Positions 33,919 to 42,087 of a DNA stretch of 64,000 bases are shown here, piece by piece; position 1 is the stretch's first letter; each line of letters starts with the position of its first letter. Source of the stretch: Granulosicoccus antarcticus IMCC3135 (lineage in GTDB: Bacteria; Pseudomonadota; Gammaproteobacteria; Granulosicoccales; Granulosicoccaceae); the NCBI RefSeq assembly GCF_002215215.1, contig NZ_CP018632.1, forward strand, positions 6,382,501 to 6,446,500. Reading direction: 5' to 3'. Under the pieces are notes generated by a model. That model was not told the DNA's origin, searched no databases, and saw only the letters and a program-made list of their open reading frames with translations. A program made the translations under genes and the position numbers.

Positions 33919-35466
33919 ATGAGCGATAAAACCAATATCTTGCTGATTTCCACAGATCAGCAGCACTTCAACGCCCTGGGCGCAGTCAATTCGGACATCA
34001 AGACACCCAATCTGGACAGACTTTGCCGTGAAGGCACACGATTCAATCGTGCCTACTGCCCCAGCCCGGTTTGCACACCGTCACGGGCCAGCATGATTAC
34101 CGGCCTGTATCCGTCTCATCACGGCGCCTGGACCATCGGCGTCAAGCTTGATGAGAATGTTGATACGATTGGCAGCAAACTATCAGCTGCAGGTTATCAA
34201 ACCGGTTTGATAGGCAAGGCTCATTTCCAACCGCTGGCTTCCCGCCCTGGCTCCGAATCTCTGGAGGCACAGCCAACCCTGCGTGACCTGGATTTCTGGC
34301 GCAATTTTCATGGCCCCTGGTATGGCTTCGACCATATCGAGCTATCACGTAATCATGCTGACGAAAGTCACGTCGGTCAGCACTATGCAATCTGGCTCGA
34401 AGAACAGGGCTTGATGAATTGGCGGGACTATTTCCAGCCTCTACCGGGCGAGAGTGCCAAACATGCCCCGGATACAGGCACCGGCCTCCCCTATTGGGCA
34501 CGCGAACAGCGACATTGGGAGCTACCGGAGAATCTGCATTACACGCGCTGGACAGCAGAACGCAGCCTTGCCTTCATCGACAAACACGCCGCAGCAGAAA
34601 AACCTTTCTTCCTGTGGTCCAGCTTCCATGATCCTCACCCCCCCTATGTCGTCCCCGAACCCTGGGCATCCATGTACAAGCCCGAGGATATGAATCCGGG
34701 ACAGTTGGTGCCAGGAGAACATGACCGTAATGGGCCCCACTTCGCCAAGACTCAGGAAACCAACCCGGATTTTGGGCAGTGGCATACCCCATTCGAGGCT
34801 CACGGCTGTGGTAGCCATCTGTACTCGATGGATGCGCTTAGAAAGGACATGGCCATCTACTACGGCATGATGAGTTTTGTCGACCAGCAAGTGGGTAGAA
34901 TCCTCGACCGGCTGGACGAGCTTGGCATAGCCGATAACACGCTATTGGTGTTTACCACCGATCACGGTCATTTTCTGGGCCAGCATGGCCTGGTTGCCAA
35001 GGGACCATTCCACTATGAGGATATGTTGCGCATTCCCATGATCGTACGCTGGCCAGGCAAGGTCCCAGAAGGAAAAGTCAGCGAGGCGATTCAAAGCCTG
35101 GTAGATCTGACACCCAGTTTTATGGACGCCGCAGAGCTCGGGGCTCCCGATGATCTTCAGGGCATATCCCAGATTCCTGTATGGACAGGCGAAAAATCGG
35201 AAGTTCGTGATTTTGCACTTTGTGAGAATCGACACAATCCGCATATGCCTCACCTGGTGACGTATATCGGCAAGCGCTACAAGATCACAGTCTATAAGGA
35301 AGGCGAGTTCGGGGAATTGTTTGATCTGGAAACCGACCCGGACGAGCTGCAGAATCTATGGGATTTACCCTCGGCAGCTAACATCAAAAAGGCCTTGCTT
35401 CAGGATTTTGTGCAGGGACTGCTGAAGTCAGAGCCTATGAGCATGCCGCGCATCGCGCATGCATAG
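33919..35466 (+). CDS. Sulfatase (formylglycine-dependent)
   Basis: A 515-residue sulfatase of the alkaline-phosphatase superfamily. The signature PVCTPSRASMITGLYPS puts the Cys to be converted to formylglycine at residue 52 (C-T-P-S-R). Metal-site residues are in the N-terminal STDQQH and the later TTDHGHFLGQHGL. There is no signal peptide, so it is cytoplasmic, which fits import of an intact sulfated substrate by the preceding transporter. The ATG at 33919 was chosen; an in-frame ATG 9 codons earlier lacks family residues. The substrate (sulfated sugar, aryl or choline sulfate) cannot be told. A formylglycine-generating enzyme must be encoded elsewhere. Confidence 0.9.
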   Translation: MSDKTNILLISTDQQHFNALGAVNSDIKTPNLDRLCREGTRFNRAYCPSPVCTPSRASMITGLYPSHHGAWTIGVKLDENVDTIGSKLSAAGYQTGLIGKAHFQPLASRPGSESLEAQPTLRDLDFWRNFHGPWYGFDHIELSRNHADESHVGQHYAIWLEEQGLMNWRDYFQPLPGESAKHAPDTGTGLPYWAREQRHWELPENLHYTRWTAERSLAFIDKHAAAEKPFFLWSSFHDPHPPYVVPEPWASMYKPEDMNPGQLVPGEHDRNGPHFAKTQETNPDFGQWHTPFEAHGCGSHLYSMDALRKDMAIYYGMMSFVDQQVGRILDRLDELGIADNTLLVFTTDHGHFLGQHGLVAKGPFHYEDMLRIPMIVRWPGKVPEGKVSEAIQSLVDLTPSFMDAAELGAPDDLQGISQIPVWTGEKSEVRDFALCENRHNPHMPHLVTYIGKRYKITVYKEGEFGELFDLETDPDELQNLWDLPSAANIKKALLQDFVQGLLKSEPMSMPRIAHA

Positions 35467-35481
35467 ACTATTTTAAATCAG

Positions 35482-35516
35482 CCCGGGGCGGTGTTCATGG
35501 ACACCGCCTCGGGTTT
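35482..35516 (+). terminator. Rho-independent terminator of the sulfatase operon
   Basis: CCCGGGGCGGTGT (35482-35494) pairs over 13 bp with ACACCGCCTCGGG (35501-35513), loop TCATGG, followed by TTT. It lies between the convergent sulfatase and hsp20 stops, and may act in both directions. Confidence 0.8.
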
Positions 35517-35561
35517 AAAAAATCTGCTACTGGAACTCAGCAGACAGACCCGAGATCACGA

Positions 35562-36014
35562 TCAACTCTCTACGGCATTCTCGATTGCCTGAGTTGTATT
35601 ACCAACCGGAATCTTGCGTGGCTTCATAGCTTCAGGAATTTCCTTGACCAGAGATATTTTCAGCAAGCCATTGTCCAGTTGAGCATTGACGACTTCGACA
35701 TGGTCAGCCAGGTTGAACTTGCGCTCGAAGGAGCGGGTCGCTATGCCACGGTGCAGATAACGTGAATCCTTTTTGGCTTCATCTTTTCTGCCCCGAACAG
35801 TCAACACGCCCAGCTCTACCTGAACATCAATTTCGTTATCCTGGAAACCTGCGACTGCGAGTGTGATGGCGTACTTGTTCTCGCCTACCAGTTCGATGTC
35901 ATAAGGGGGATAGCCCGCGGATTGACGATCTGCGCTGAGCGCAGCGTCGAGCAGTGATCCAAATCGGTCAAAACCAACTGTGTTTGCGTAGAGGGGAGTC
36001 AAATCGATCTTCAT
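35562..36014 (-). CDS. Small heat-shock protein Hsp20/IbpA-like
   Basis: A 150-residue ATP-independent holdase chaperone. The ATG at 36014 follows GGAG at 9 bases. The alpha-crystallin domain spans about residues 35-125: YDIELVGENKYAITLAVAGF, VQVELGVLTVRGRKDE, YLHRGIATRSFERKFNLADH and LDNGLLKISLVKEIPE. The terminal RKIPVG is the I-x-I/V-type assembly motif. It binds unfolding proteins in the cytoplasm during heat stress. A heat-shock promoter and a thermometer-like leader lie just upstream. Confidence 0.95.
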   Translation of the reverse strand: MKIDLTPLYANTVGFDRFGSLLDAALSADRQSAGYPPYDIELVGENKYAITLAVAGFQDNEIDVQVELGVLTVRGRKDEAKKDSRYLHRGIATRSFERKFNLADHVEVVNAQLDNGLLKISLVKEIPEAMKPRKIPVGNTTQAIENAVES

Positions 36015-36019
36015 TACAG

Positions 36020-36040
36020 TATTCTCCAATAGAAGCAATA
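36020..36040 (-). promoter_or_regulatory. ROSE-like RNA thermometer hairpin over the hsp20 ribosome site
   Basis: On the transcript, UAUU-G-CUUC-UAUU-GGAG-AAUA folds into an 8-bp hairpin with one bulged G opposite the Shine-Dalgarno GGAG. The UUGCU element with the bulged G is the hallmark of ROSE thermometers, which melt at heat-shock temperature to free the ribosome site. Folding was done by hand. Confidence 0.6.
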
Positions 36041-36084
36041 TGATTTAGTGCGCCGACTCTCATAGAGACCTCGGCACAACAACA

Positions 36085-36113
36085 AACTAGGGATTGAGAA
36101 TCTTATTTTCAAG
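36085..36113 (-). promoter_or_regulatory. Sigma-32 heat-shock promoter of hsp20
   Basis: The reverse strand has CTTGAAA (36113-36107), a perfect -35 match, then 14 bases, then CCCTAGTT (36092-36085), close to the CCCCATNT -10 element. It would give a leader of about 65 bases containing the ROSE-like hairpin. Confidence 0.7.
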
Positions 36114-36431
36114 TGTCTGATCGTTCACGATTCAGGCCACTTCCAGACGCTCCAGTTTGTTGACAAAGCCTATGATTGGGGACTATTGGGAAAGTTCAAG
36201 TATATTGAATACCAAAGCTACCTACCCGGTATCTTGCTCTTCTGAACAGGTAGTAAACATGAGATTCGGGGATACAGTTCCATTCACCCCGAAAGCATGA
36301 AAACTGTCGATGGACGAGTGCTGATGGGATCAAAGCCCTGACGCAAGCAAGACAATATTCCTCGTTTTGATGCCCGCCTGCTCTGCTATCCTAGAAACAC
36401 TCGAATCCCTAAACTAAGTCGTCATGGACCT
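36114..36431. other. Intergenic region upstream of the diguanylate cyclase
   Basis: No gene is seen. TTCGGGG (36265-36271) and CCCCGAA (36287-36293) form an inverted repeat with a 15-base loop. A possible -10 element TATCCT lies about 50 bp before the cyclase start, without a good -35. Confidence 0.35.
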
Positions 36432-38174
36432 ATGATTGGTCTCTCAGGTGCAACACTGCGCCAGATGTTAACCATACCCTACGTGGCCCTGGTCCTGATC
36501 GCAGCCTCCATTATCGGCCTGCTTTCCTACCTGGCGGGCCTCAATGCGGTTAACACCTTGTCCAACTACGCGTTGAGCGAAACCGTGAGCCGTATCGCGC
36601 AGGCGGTTGACAAGCACATAGAGGGTTCCGAGGCGGTGCTGGAAACAGCCTTTCCGACCGATATGCTTCCTCCCACTTCCGTCAAGGATGATCTGACTGC
36701 ATTACGCACTCGCCTCTGGCTAGCCACGACCATCCATCGTAATCCGAACAATTATGCCTATTACGGTGACAAGGACGGACAGTTCATCGGGCTGTACCGA
36801 TTCAATGAAACAGACGCCGAACTACGCCTGCGAACCAACGGCGAATCGCCGCGATCCATTTACACGTTTTCTCGCATTTTCGGCCAACTGGGAACCCCGG
36901 TAACTGAGGAGCGTATTTTCGAACCTCGCGAACGCCCTTGGTACAAGGCAGGTCAAAGCACGACCGAACAGACCTGGACCGCCATTTACATAGACTTCAA
37001 GACACTGGAACTGGTCAGCACCAGAGCCCGTCGAGTCAACAATGCAGAGGGGGAATTTCAGGGGGTTGTGGCAACCGATGTGTCGCTGGAACTTTTGAAT
37101 GACTTCCTCAGGAGCCTGACGCTTACGCCCAATGGTTTTGCCTTTATCGTAGAACCTGACGGCAATCTGGTGGCAACATCACGAGGCCCGCACATCCAGA
37201 CAGGCGTAAACAACGATAACAGCCGCCTCAACGCCGCACAGAGCTCCGATCCCCTGCTAGCCGCTGCCTTCCAATCTCTCCGCAAACAATCAGAACCGCA
37301 TAGTCCGCAAACCAAACCCATGACCAGCTCTTTTGAAGGTCCCGATGGCAAAATCGTGCAAACGGGCTATTTCATGTTACGCGACTCGGCTGGACTGGAC
37401 TGGACGATCGTGGTGGCCGTTCCCAGAAGCGACTTCATGCACAGTGTTGAACAAAATGTGCAACGTACCGCCTGGCTCTCCCTGGCCGTCTGCGCGCTGA
37501 TCGCCCTCGTCGGCCTGGTGGTCCTGAATATCATCTCCAGAGATCTTCGTCAGTTAGCCAAGGCTGCCAAGGCACTAGGTGAGGGCAACAAGTTTCCGAA
37601 CATCCCGGTTCACAGAAAAGATGGTATCGGTGAGCTGGCAAGATCATTCGCCGCCATGCAAGAACGCCTGCTGACCGACCGTTTGACCGGCATTCCCAAT
37701 CGAGAGGCCGTCATCCGCCGCATTGAAGATCGCATCATTCAAAATCGACGACGACGTGACAGCCTGCCGTTCGTGGTGATGTTTGTCGATCTGAACGGTT
37801 TCAAGGCAATCAATGACCGTTATGGTCACGAAGTGGGTGACCGGGTACTGGTGGAAGTCAGTCAGCGACTGGAAGCCAGCCTGCGCCTGGATGACTTGGC
37901 TGCACGCTACGGCGGTGATGAATTCATCGTCATGCTCAATGAAGTGTCCGACAGAAATGATGCAATCAAGGCGCGCACCAAGCTGGAAATCGTGCTGGCT
38001 GAACCATTGCAATCATTGGCAGAATTTGGCGAGACTGCCGCTATAATGACGACGGGAGCGGCAATCGGGCTGGCACTATGTCCCGAAGATGGCAATGATC
38101 TGGATACCTTGCTCAATCACGCCGATCAGGACATGTACCAACGCAAGCAAATCACCTCGAAAACGCCTGTTTAG
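36432..38174 (+). CDS. Membrane diguanylate cyclase with Cache sensor
   Basis: A 580-residue inner-membrane enzyme that makes c-di-GMP from two GTP. A first helix (about 14-33) is followed by a periplasmic double-Cache-like sensor (about 35-330; ERPWYKAGQ and GVVATDVSLELL are typical). A second helix (about 340-362), a HAMP-like segment and a complete GGDEF domain follow (TDRLTGIPNREAVIRRIED, FVDLNGFKAINDRYGHEVGD, RYGGDEFIVML). No EAL domain is present. Periplasmic small-molecule binding probably controls output. Its stop overlaps the convergent aminotransferase stop by 4 bp. Confidence 0.9.
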   Translation: MIGLSGATLRQMLTIPYVALVLIAASIIGLLSYLAGLNAVNTLSNYALSETVSRIAQAVDKHIEGSEAVLETAFPTDMLPPTSVKDDLTALRTRLWLATTIHRNPNNYAYYGDKDGQFIGLYRFNETDAELRLRTNGESPRSIYTFSRIFGQLGTPVTEERIFEPRERPWYKAGQSTTEQTWTAIYIDFKTLELVSTRARRVNNAEGEFQGVVATDVSLELLNDFLRSLTLTPNGFAFIVEPDGNLVATSRGPHIQTGVNNDNSRLNAAQSSDPLLAAAFQSLRKQSEPHSPQTKPMTSSFEGPDGKIVQTGYFMLRDSAGLDWTIVVAVPRSDFMHSVEQNVQRTAWLSLAVCALIALVGLVVLNIISRDLRQLAKAAKALGEGNKFPNIPVHRKDGIGELARSFAAMQERLLTDRLTGIPNREAVIRRIEDRIIQNRRRRDSLPFVVMFVDLNGFKAINDRYGHEVGDRVLVEVSQRLEASLRLDDLAARYGGDEFIVMLNEVSDRNDAIKARTKLEIVLAEPLQSLAEFGETAAIMTTGAAIGLALCPEDGNDLDTLLNHADQDMYQRKQITSKTPV

Positions 38175-39373
38175 GCGAATTCATGAGCGTCAAGAGTGCC
38201 TTCAAGCGCCGCCACTCCGGCGGGCAGATCAAGCGACATGCCCATTGATTGAAGACTGCTGCCCAGCGCGTGCAAAGTGCGAAACAGATTATGAGTACGA
38301 CACTGCTCACCCATCTGCCCGATACGGACAATATTGGCACCAAACGAGCCGGATATCTCGACGCGATAGCGTTTTGACATGTACTGGAGCAGCGCCCCTG
38401 CATCAATACCGTCAGGTACGTGGATGCCAAGCACCGATGTCAGACGGGCACTCTTCTCCACATAAAGCGACAAGCCCAAGGCCTGCACGCCGTTCTGCAG
38501 CGCTTCTGAACAGCGCATATGACGCTGAAATCGAACCGGCAGGGTTTCATTGCAAATCAAACGCAGAGCTTCATGCAAGGCAAGAATGCCGGAGACCGGT
38601 GCCGTGTAGTGATAGGACTTTTCATACCAGAAGCGATTAGCCAGGCGCGCATCGAGGCACCAGTGTTTCAAGGTATCGTTGCGGCTCTGAATGAACTGCC
38701 AGGCACGCTCGGAGAACGCCACCAGCGACACACCCGGAATACAAGAAAGACCCTTCTGACCACCTGTAATGACAGCATCGATATTCCATTCATCCATATC
38801 CAGTGGCATTGTGCTGAGAGTACACACCGCATCAACGATGATCAGGCAGTCATGCTCATGAGCAAGACGCGCAATTTCGGGCAGATGGTGGTTCCATGTC
38901 GTGTTGGATGTCTCCCCCTGCACGATAGTCAGAACATGTGGCTTGTATTGACGCAGATATTCTTCAACTTGCTCAGGCTGGGCAGCCAGGCCCTCCCCCA
39001 CCGGTAGACGGGTAACTTCAGCTTCAAGTCGTTCCGCCATATCAGCCAGACGACCACTGAACAGACCATTGACGATGCTCAGTACCCGACTACCAGGCCT
39101 GACCAGATTGGCGACGGCCATCTCCATGGCAGCCGAACCAGGACCTGCCACACCAAGTATGCGACCGTTCTCTGTCTGAAAGACATAACGGGACATCGAC
39201 TTAACTTGCTCGACAATCTGGGACATGGTCTCGCCCAGATGATTGATCACGATGCCATTAGCCGCAGCCACTCGAGCCGGTACGGGTACGGGACCAGCAC
39301 CCATCATGAGCAGTGGTTCCTCTGGCAGAATGCTGTCCAGAGGGACTAGATGTTCGGGTACTTTGATACGCAC
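38171..39373 (-). CDS. Class V PLP aminotransferase (alanine/serine-glyoxylate type)
   Basis: A 400-residue fold-type I enzyme. The start MMGAGPVPVPARV and GVAGPGSAAMEMAVANLV are typical of the alanine-glyoxylate/serine-glyoxylate aminotransferase family. The PLP Asp lies in LIIVDAVCTLS and the Schiff-base Lys in ITGGQKGLSCIPGVS. It would exchange an amino group between an amino acid and glyoxylate or pyruvate. It stands next to the GlxA-type regulator and the methylamine cluster, so a role in C1 or glyoxylate metabolism is plausible but unproven. Related 2-aminoethylphosphonate enzymes are an alternative. Confidence 0.8.
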   Translation of the reverse strand: MRIKVPEHLVPLDSILPEEPLLMMGAGPVPVPARVAAANGIVINHLGETMSQIVEQVKSMSRYVFQTENGRILGVAGPGSAAMEMAVANLVRPGSRVLSIVNGLFSGRLADMAERLEAEVTRLPVGEGLAAQPEQVEEYLRQYKPHVLTIVQGETSNTTWNHHLPEIARLAHEHDCLIIVDAVCTLSTMPLDMDEWNIDAVITGGQKGLSCIPGVSLVAFSERAWQFIQSRNDTLKHWCLDARLANRFWYEKSYHYTAPVSGILALHEALRLICNETLPVRFQRHMRCSEALQNGVQALGLSLYVEKSARLTSVLGIHVPDGIDAGALLQYMSKRYRVEISGSFGANIVRIGQMGEQCRTHNLFRTLHALGSSLQSMGMSLDLPAGVAALEGTLDAHEFA

Positions 39374-39449
39374 TGGAAACTGCTCACCTGGATCAAGACC
39401 GGCAATTGTACTCCTGTGCCAGAACCGTGCAAAGTGTGTCTATCGATGC

Positions 39450-40433
39450 TCAGATTTTACCGGTTTCTTGCAAGCGTGCTTGACTGGGTGATTGACCATA
39501 GTGCTGTGTGAACAGTCGGCTCAAGTGCGCGCCATTGGCAAAGCCTGTTGCCACAGAAATATTTGCCAGCGACCATGAGGTTGATGTCAATAGCTCTTGC
39601 GCCTTTTGCAGTCGCAGGCGTCGATAGAACTCAATGGTGCTTGTGCCCAGCTGTTGATGAAAGTGCCGATTCAACTGCCTGCCTCCCAGTCCCGCCAGAC
39701 TGGCCAATTGAGTCAGTGCCAGAGGGTCGGCCAGATGATTCTCCATTGCCTCGATGCTCTGTATGACGACACTGTCCACGATGTTGTACCTTTCCGCAAT
39801 ACTGGCACGCTGAGTCAGCTCGCCAGGCCTGATGTCGGTATGCATGAACCATTCGCTGATCTGTCGGGCAAGTGCCGGCCCGTGATGTTCGGTAATCAGG
39901 GCGTGCATCATGTCCAACGCAGCAGAACCTCCCGCACACGTCAGACGATCGCGATCCCGAACATACAGGGAACGCTCAATGGTCAGTTTCGGTGACACCT
40001 CTGCCAATTCCTGGGCATGCTCCCAGTGGACCGTCATGCGGCGGCCCTCCATGATCCCCGCACGAGCCAGAATCAGAGGGCCAGCTGAGACGCCGCCGAT
40101 CAGAATTCCCTTATCTGCCTGCTGCCGCAACCAATGAATCAGTGATGGCGTGAGATGACTTGAGGGATGTCCACCGGCGACCACCAGCACCAGATCAAGT
40201 TCAGTCTGGTTGTGTAGAGCGCGTGTGGCCGGTACCAACGCATCGGAAGAACTGCGTGCAAACGCACCTTTCACTGCCATGTTGCAGATCTGGTAGAGCG
40301 GATGCTCTGACAGCAGATTGCAGGCTCGCAGTGGCTCCATGGCGGAGGCATAGGACATCAGAGAAAAACCGTCCAGCAGCAAAAATCCGACGCGGTAGGG
40401 GCGATTCACGATTGTGGCAGACAGAATGTCCAT
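39450..40433 (-). CDS. GlxA-family AraC-type transcriptional regulator
   Basis: 327 residues from the ATG at 40433, which follows a TAAGG ribosome site; in-frame ATGs at 40454 and 40484 are possible. The N-terminal half is a DJ-1/PfpI (class I amidotransferase-like) domain (YRVGFLLLDGFSLMSYASAM, GVSAGPLILARAGIMEGRR). The C-terminal half is an AraC double HTH (LTQLASLAGLGGRQLNRHFH, then ISVATGFANGAHLSRLFTQH). GlxA-type regulators often control amine and carnitine/betaine catabolism. It diverges from the mgd genes and probably regulates them. Confidence 0.88.
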   Translation of the reverse strand: MDILSATIVNRPYRVGFLLLDGFSLMSYASAMEPLRACNLLSEHPLYQICNMAVKGAFARSSSDALVPATRALHNQTELDLVLVVAGGHPSSHLTPSLIHWLRQQADKGILIGGVSAGPLILARAGIMEGRRMTVHWEHAQELAEVSPKLTIERSLYVRDRDRLTCAGGSAALDMMHALITEHHGPALARQISEWFMHTDIRPGELTQRASIAERYNIVDSVVIQSIEAMENHLADPLALTQLASLAGLGGRQLNRHFHQQLGTSTIEFYRRLRLQKAQELLTSTSWSLANISVATGFANGAHLSRLFTQHYGQSPSQARLQETGKI

Positions 40434-40435
40434 AT

Positions 40436-40463
40436 TAGACAACCTTACGTCCATCGTAGACAA
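40436..40463. promoter_or_regulatory. 21-bp-spaced direct repeat, candidate AraC-type site
   Basis: TAGACAA occurs at 40436-40442 and again at 40457-40463, in the same orientation and exactly 21 bp apart (two helical turns), in the 88-bp gap between the GlxA-type regulator and mgdA. AraC proteins commonly bind such direct repeats. The first copy overlaps the regulator's ribosome site. Confidence 0.35.
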
Positions 40464-40521
40464 ACACAAGCTCGAGAATATCATGCATTCTCTTTGTTCA
40501 GTTAAACCGCCTGTGACCGTT

Positions 40522-41772
40522 ATGCGCTATTCCGCATTGAAAGTTCTCAAAGAAGGCCTGACCGGTAATCGCGGCTGGCGCCCGGTCTGGCGAGAACCAG
40601 ACCCCAAGACCCACTACGATGTGATTATCGTCGGTGGCGGTGGACATGGCCTGGCAACCGCCCACTACCTGGCAAAAGAACATGGCATCACCAATGTGGC
40701 CGTGCTTGAGAAAGGCTGGATCGGTTCGGGCAATATTGGTCGCAACACCACGATTGTGCGTTCCAACTACCTGCTACCAGGTAATGAGCCGTTCTACGAG
40801 CTGTCCATGAAACTGTGGGAAAACCTGGAACAGGATCTGAACTACAACGCGATGATGTCCCAGCGCGGCATCGTCAACCTGTATCACAGTGATGCCCAAC
40901 GTGACGCCTACGCGCGGCGCGGCAACACCATGCGCCTGGCCGGTGCCGACTCGGTCTTGCTGGATCAGGCTGGTCTACGGGAGATGTGCCCCTTTCTCGA
41001 TTATGACAATGCCCGCTTTCCCATCAAGGGAGGCTTGTGGCAACCACGTGCCGGCACCGCTCGTCACGATGCCGTGGCCTGGGGTTACGCTCGAGCCGCT
41101 GACAGCCGTGGCGTCGACATCATCCAGAACTGTGAGGTGACCGGTTTCACCATCAATAACGGTAAATGTTCAGGCGTGGATACCAGCCGTGGTCGCATCT
41201 CTGCCAATAAGGTCGCTGTTTGTGTCGCCGGCTCGTCCGGGCGAGTCATGGCTCAGGCAGGGATGCAACTGCCTATCGAAAGCCACGTTCTGCAGGCATT
41301 CGTAAGCGAAGGTCTGAAGCCTGTCATTCCGGGCGTGATTACCTTCGGCGCTGGACACTTCTACGTCAGTCAATCGGACAAGGGCGGTCTTGTTTTTGGC
41401 GGCGATATTGATGGCTACAATTCCTATGCACAACGCGGCAACCTGCCGGTCGTGGAAGATGTTTGCGAAGGTGGCATGGCGATCATGCCCATGATTGGCA
41501 GAGCCCGCATGCTGCGCATGTGGGGAGGCCTGATGGACATGTCGATGGATGGCTCCCCCTTCATAGACAAGACGTCAGTGTCAGGCTTGTATTTCAATGG
41601 CGGCTGGTGCTACGGCGGCTTCAAGGCAACCCCTGCCAGCGGCTGGTGTTATGCACATCTGCTTGCTACCGGTCAGCCGCATGAGAGCGCAGCCGCCTAT
41701 CGGCTGGATCGTTTCATGAGCGGCGCTGTCGTCGATGAGCGCGGTGCCGGCGCTCAACCCAACCTACACTGA
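40522..41772 (+). CDS. mgdA: N-methylglutamate dehydrogenase subunit A (sarcosine oxidase beta-like)
   Basis: A 416-residue flavoprotein. The start MRYSALKVLKEGLTGNRGW matches SoxB-family N-termini; an in-frame ATG at 40483 exists. The FAD motif is VIIVGGGGHGLATAHYLAKE (about 37-56), then VLEKGWIGSGNIGRNTTIVR. The C-terminal GGWCYGGFKATPASGW closes the substrate/flavin site. It oxidises a secondary N-methyl amine. Sarcosine oxidase SoxB and MgdA are homologous; the call to MgdA rests on linkage with mgsABC and gmaS. It is the first gene of the mgdABCD operon. Confidence 0.85.
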   Translation: MRYSALKVLKEGLTGNRGWRPVWREPDPKTHYDVIIVGGGGHGLATAHYLAKEHGITNVAVLEKGWIGSGNIGRNTTIVRSNYLLPGNEPFYELSMKLWENLEQDLNYNAMMSQRGIVNLYHSDAQRDAYARRGNTMRLAGADSVLLDQAGLREMCPFLDYDNARFPIKGGLWQPRAGTARHDAVAWGYARAADSRGVDIIQNCEVTGFTINNGKCSGVDTSRGRISANKVAVCVAGSSGRVMAQAGMQLPIESHVLQAFVSEGLKPVIPGVITFGAGHFYVSQSDKGGLVFGGDIDGYNSYAQRGNLPVVEDVCEGGMAIMPMIGRARMLRMWGGLMDMSMDGSPFIDKTSVSGLYFNGGWCYGGFKATPASGWCYAHLLATGQPHESAAAYRLDRFMSGAVVDERGAGAQPNLH

Positions 41773-41784
41773 GCGCTATCCGCC

Positions 41785-42087
41785 ATGTTGATCAATCACC
41801 CCCTGCTGGGTCTCCGCGATGCCTCCGAGTTTGTCTACCTGGGCGATGCCAATCTGCTGAACAGGCCCGAGGCGGATGCCAGCGATGCCTTGCAACAGTT
41901 CCATGACTATTTGCATATCCGCAAGAATGCAGCCGGCGAGCATCGCGAACTGTGGTACCACGAACAGGGCGATCGCTCTTGGCTGATCGTCACCAGAAAT
42001 ACCCTCACCCACGACATCAGCAAGGTCGAGCTGGCAAGAGATGTAGCCCTCGCACGCAATGTCCAGAACCAGGGAGCGCGCACATGA
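41785..42087 (+). CDS. mgdB: N-methylglutamate dehydrogenase subunit B (sarcosine oxidase delta-like, Zn ligands absent)
   Basis: A 100-residue SoxD-family subunit (DASEFVYLGDANLLNRPEAD ... RNTLTHDI). Sarcosine oxidase delta subunits bind zinc through two Cys in an N-terminal HCPYCG-type motif plus a His and a Cys in WxHxxGC. Here the first reads NHPLLG and the second WYHEQGD, so all three Cys are missing and only the His remains. It is therefore probably a zinc-free structural subunit. Its stop overlaps the mgdC start (ATGA). Confidence 0.85.
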   Translation: MLINHPLLGLRDASEFVYLGDANLLNRPEADASDALQQFHDYLHIRKNAAGEHRELWYHEQGDRSWLIVTRNTLTHDISKVELARDVALARNVQNQGART

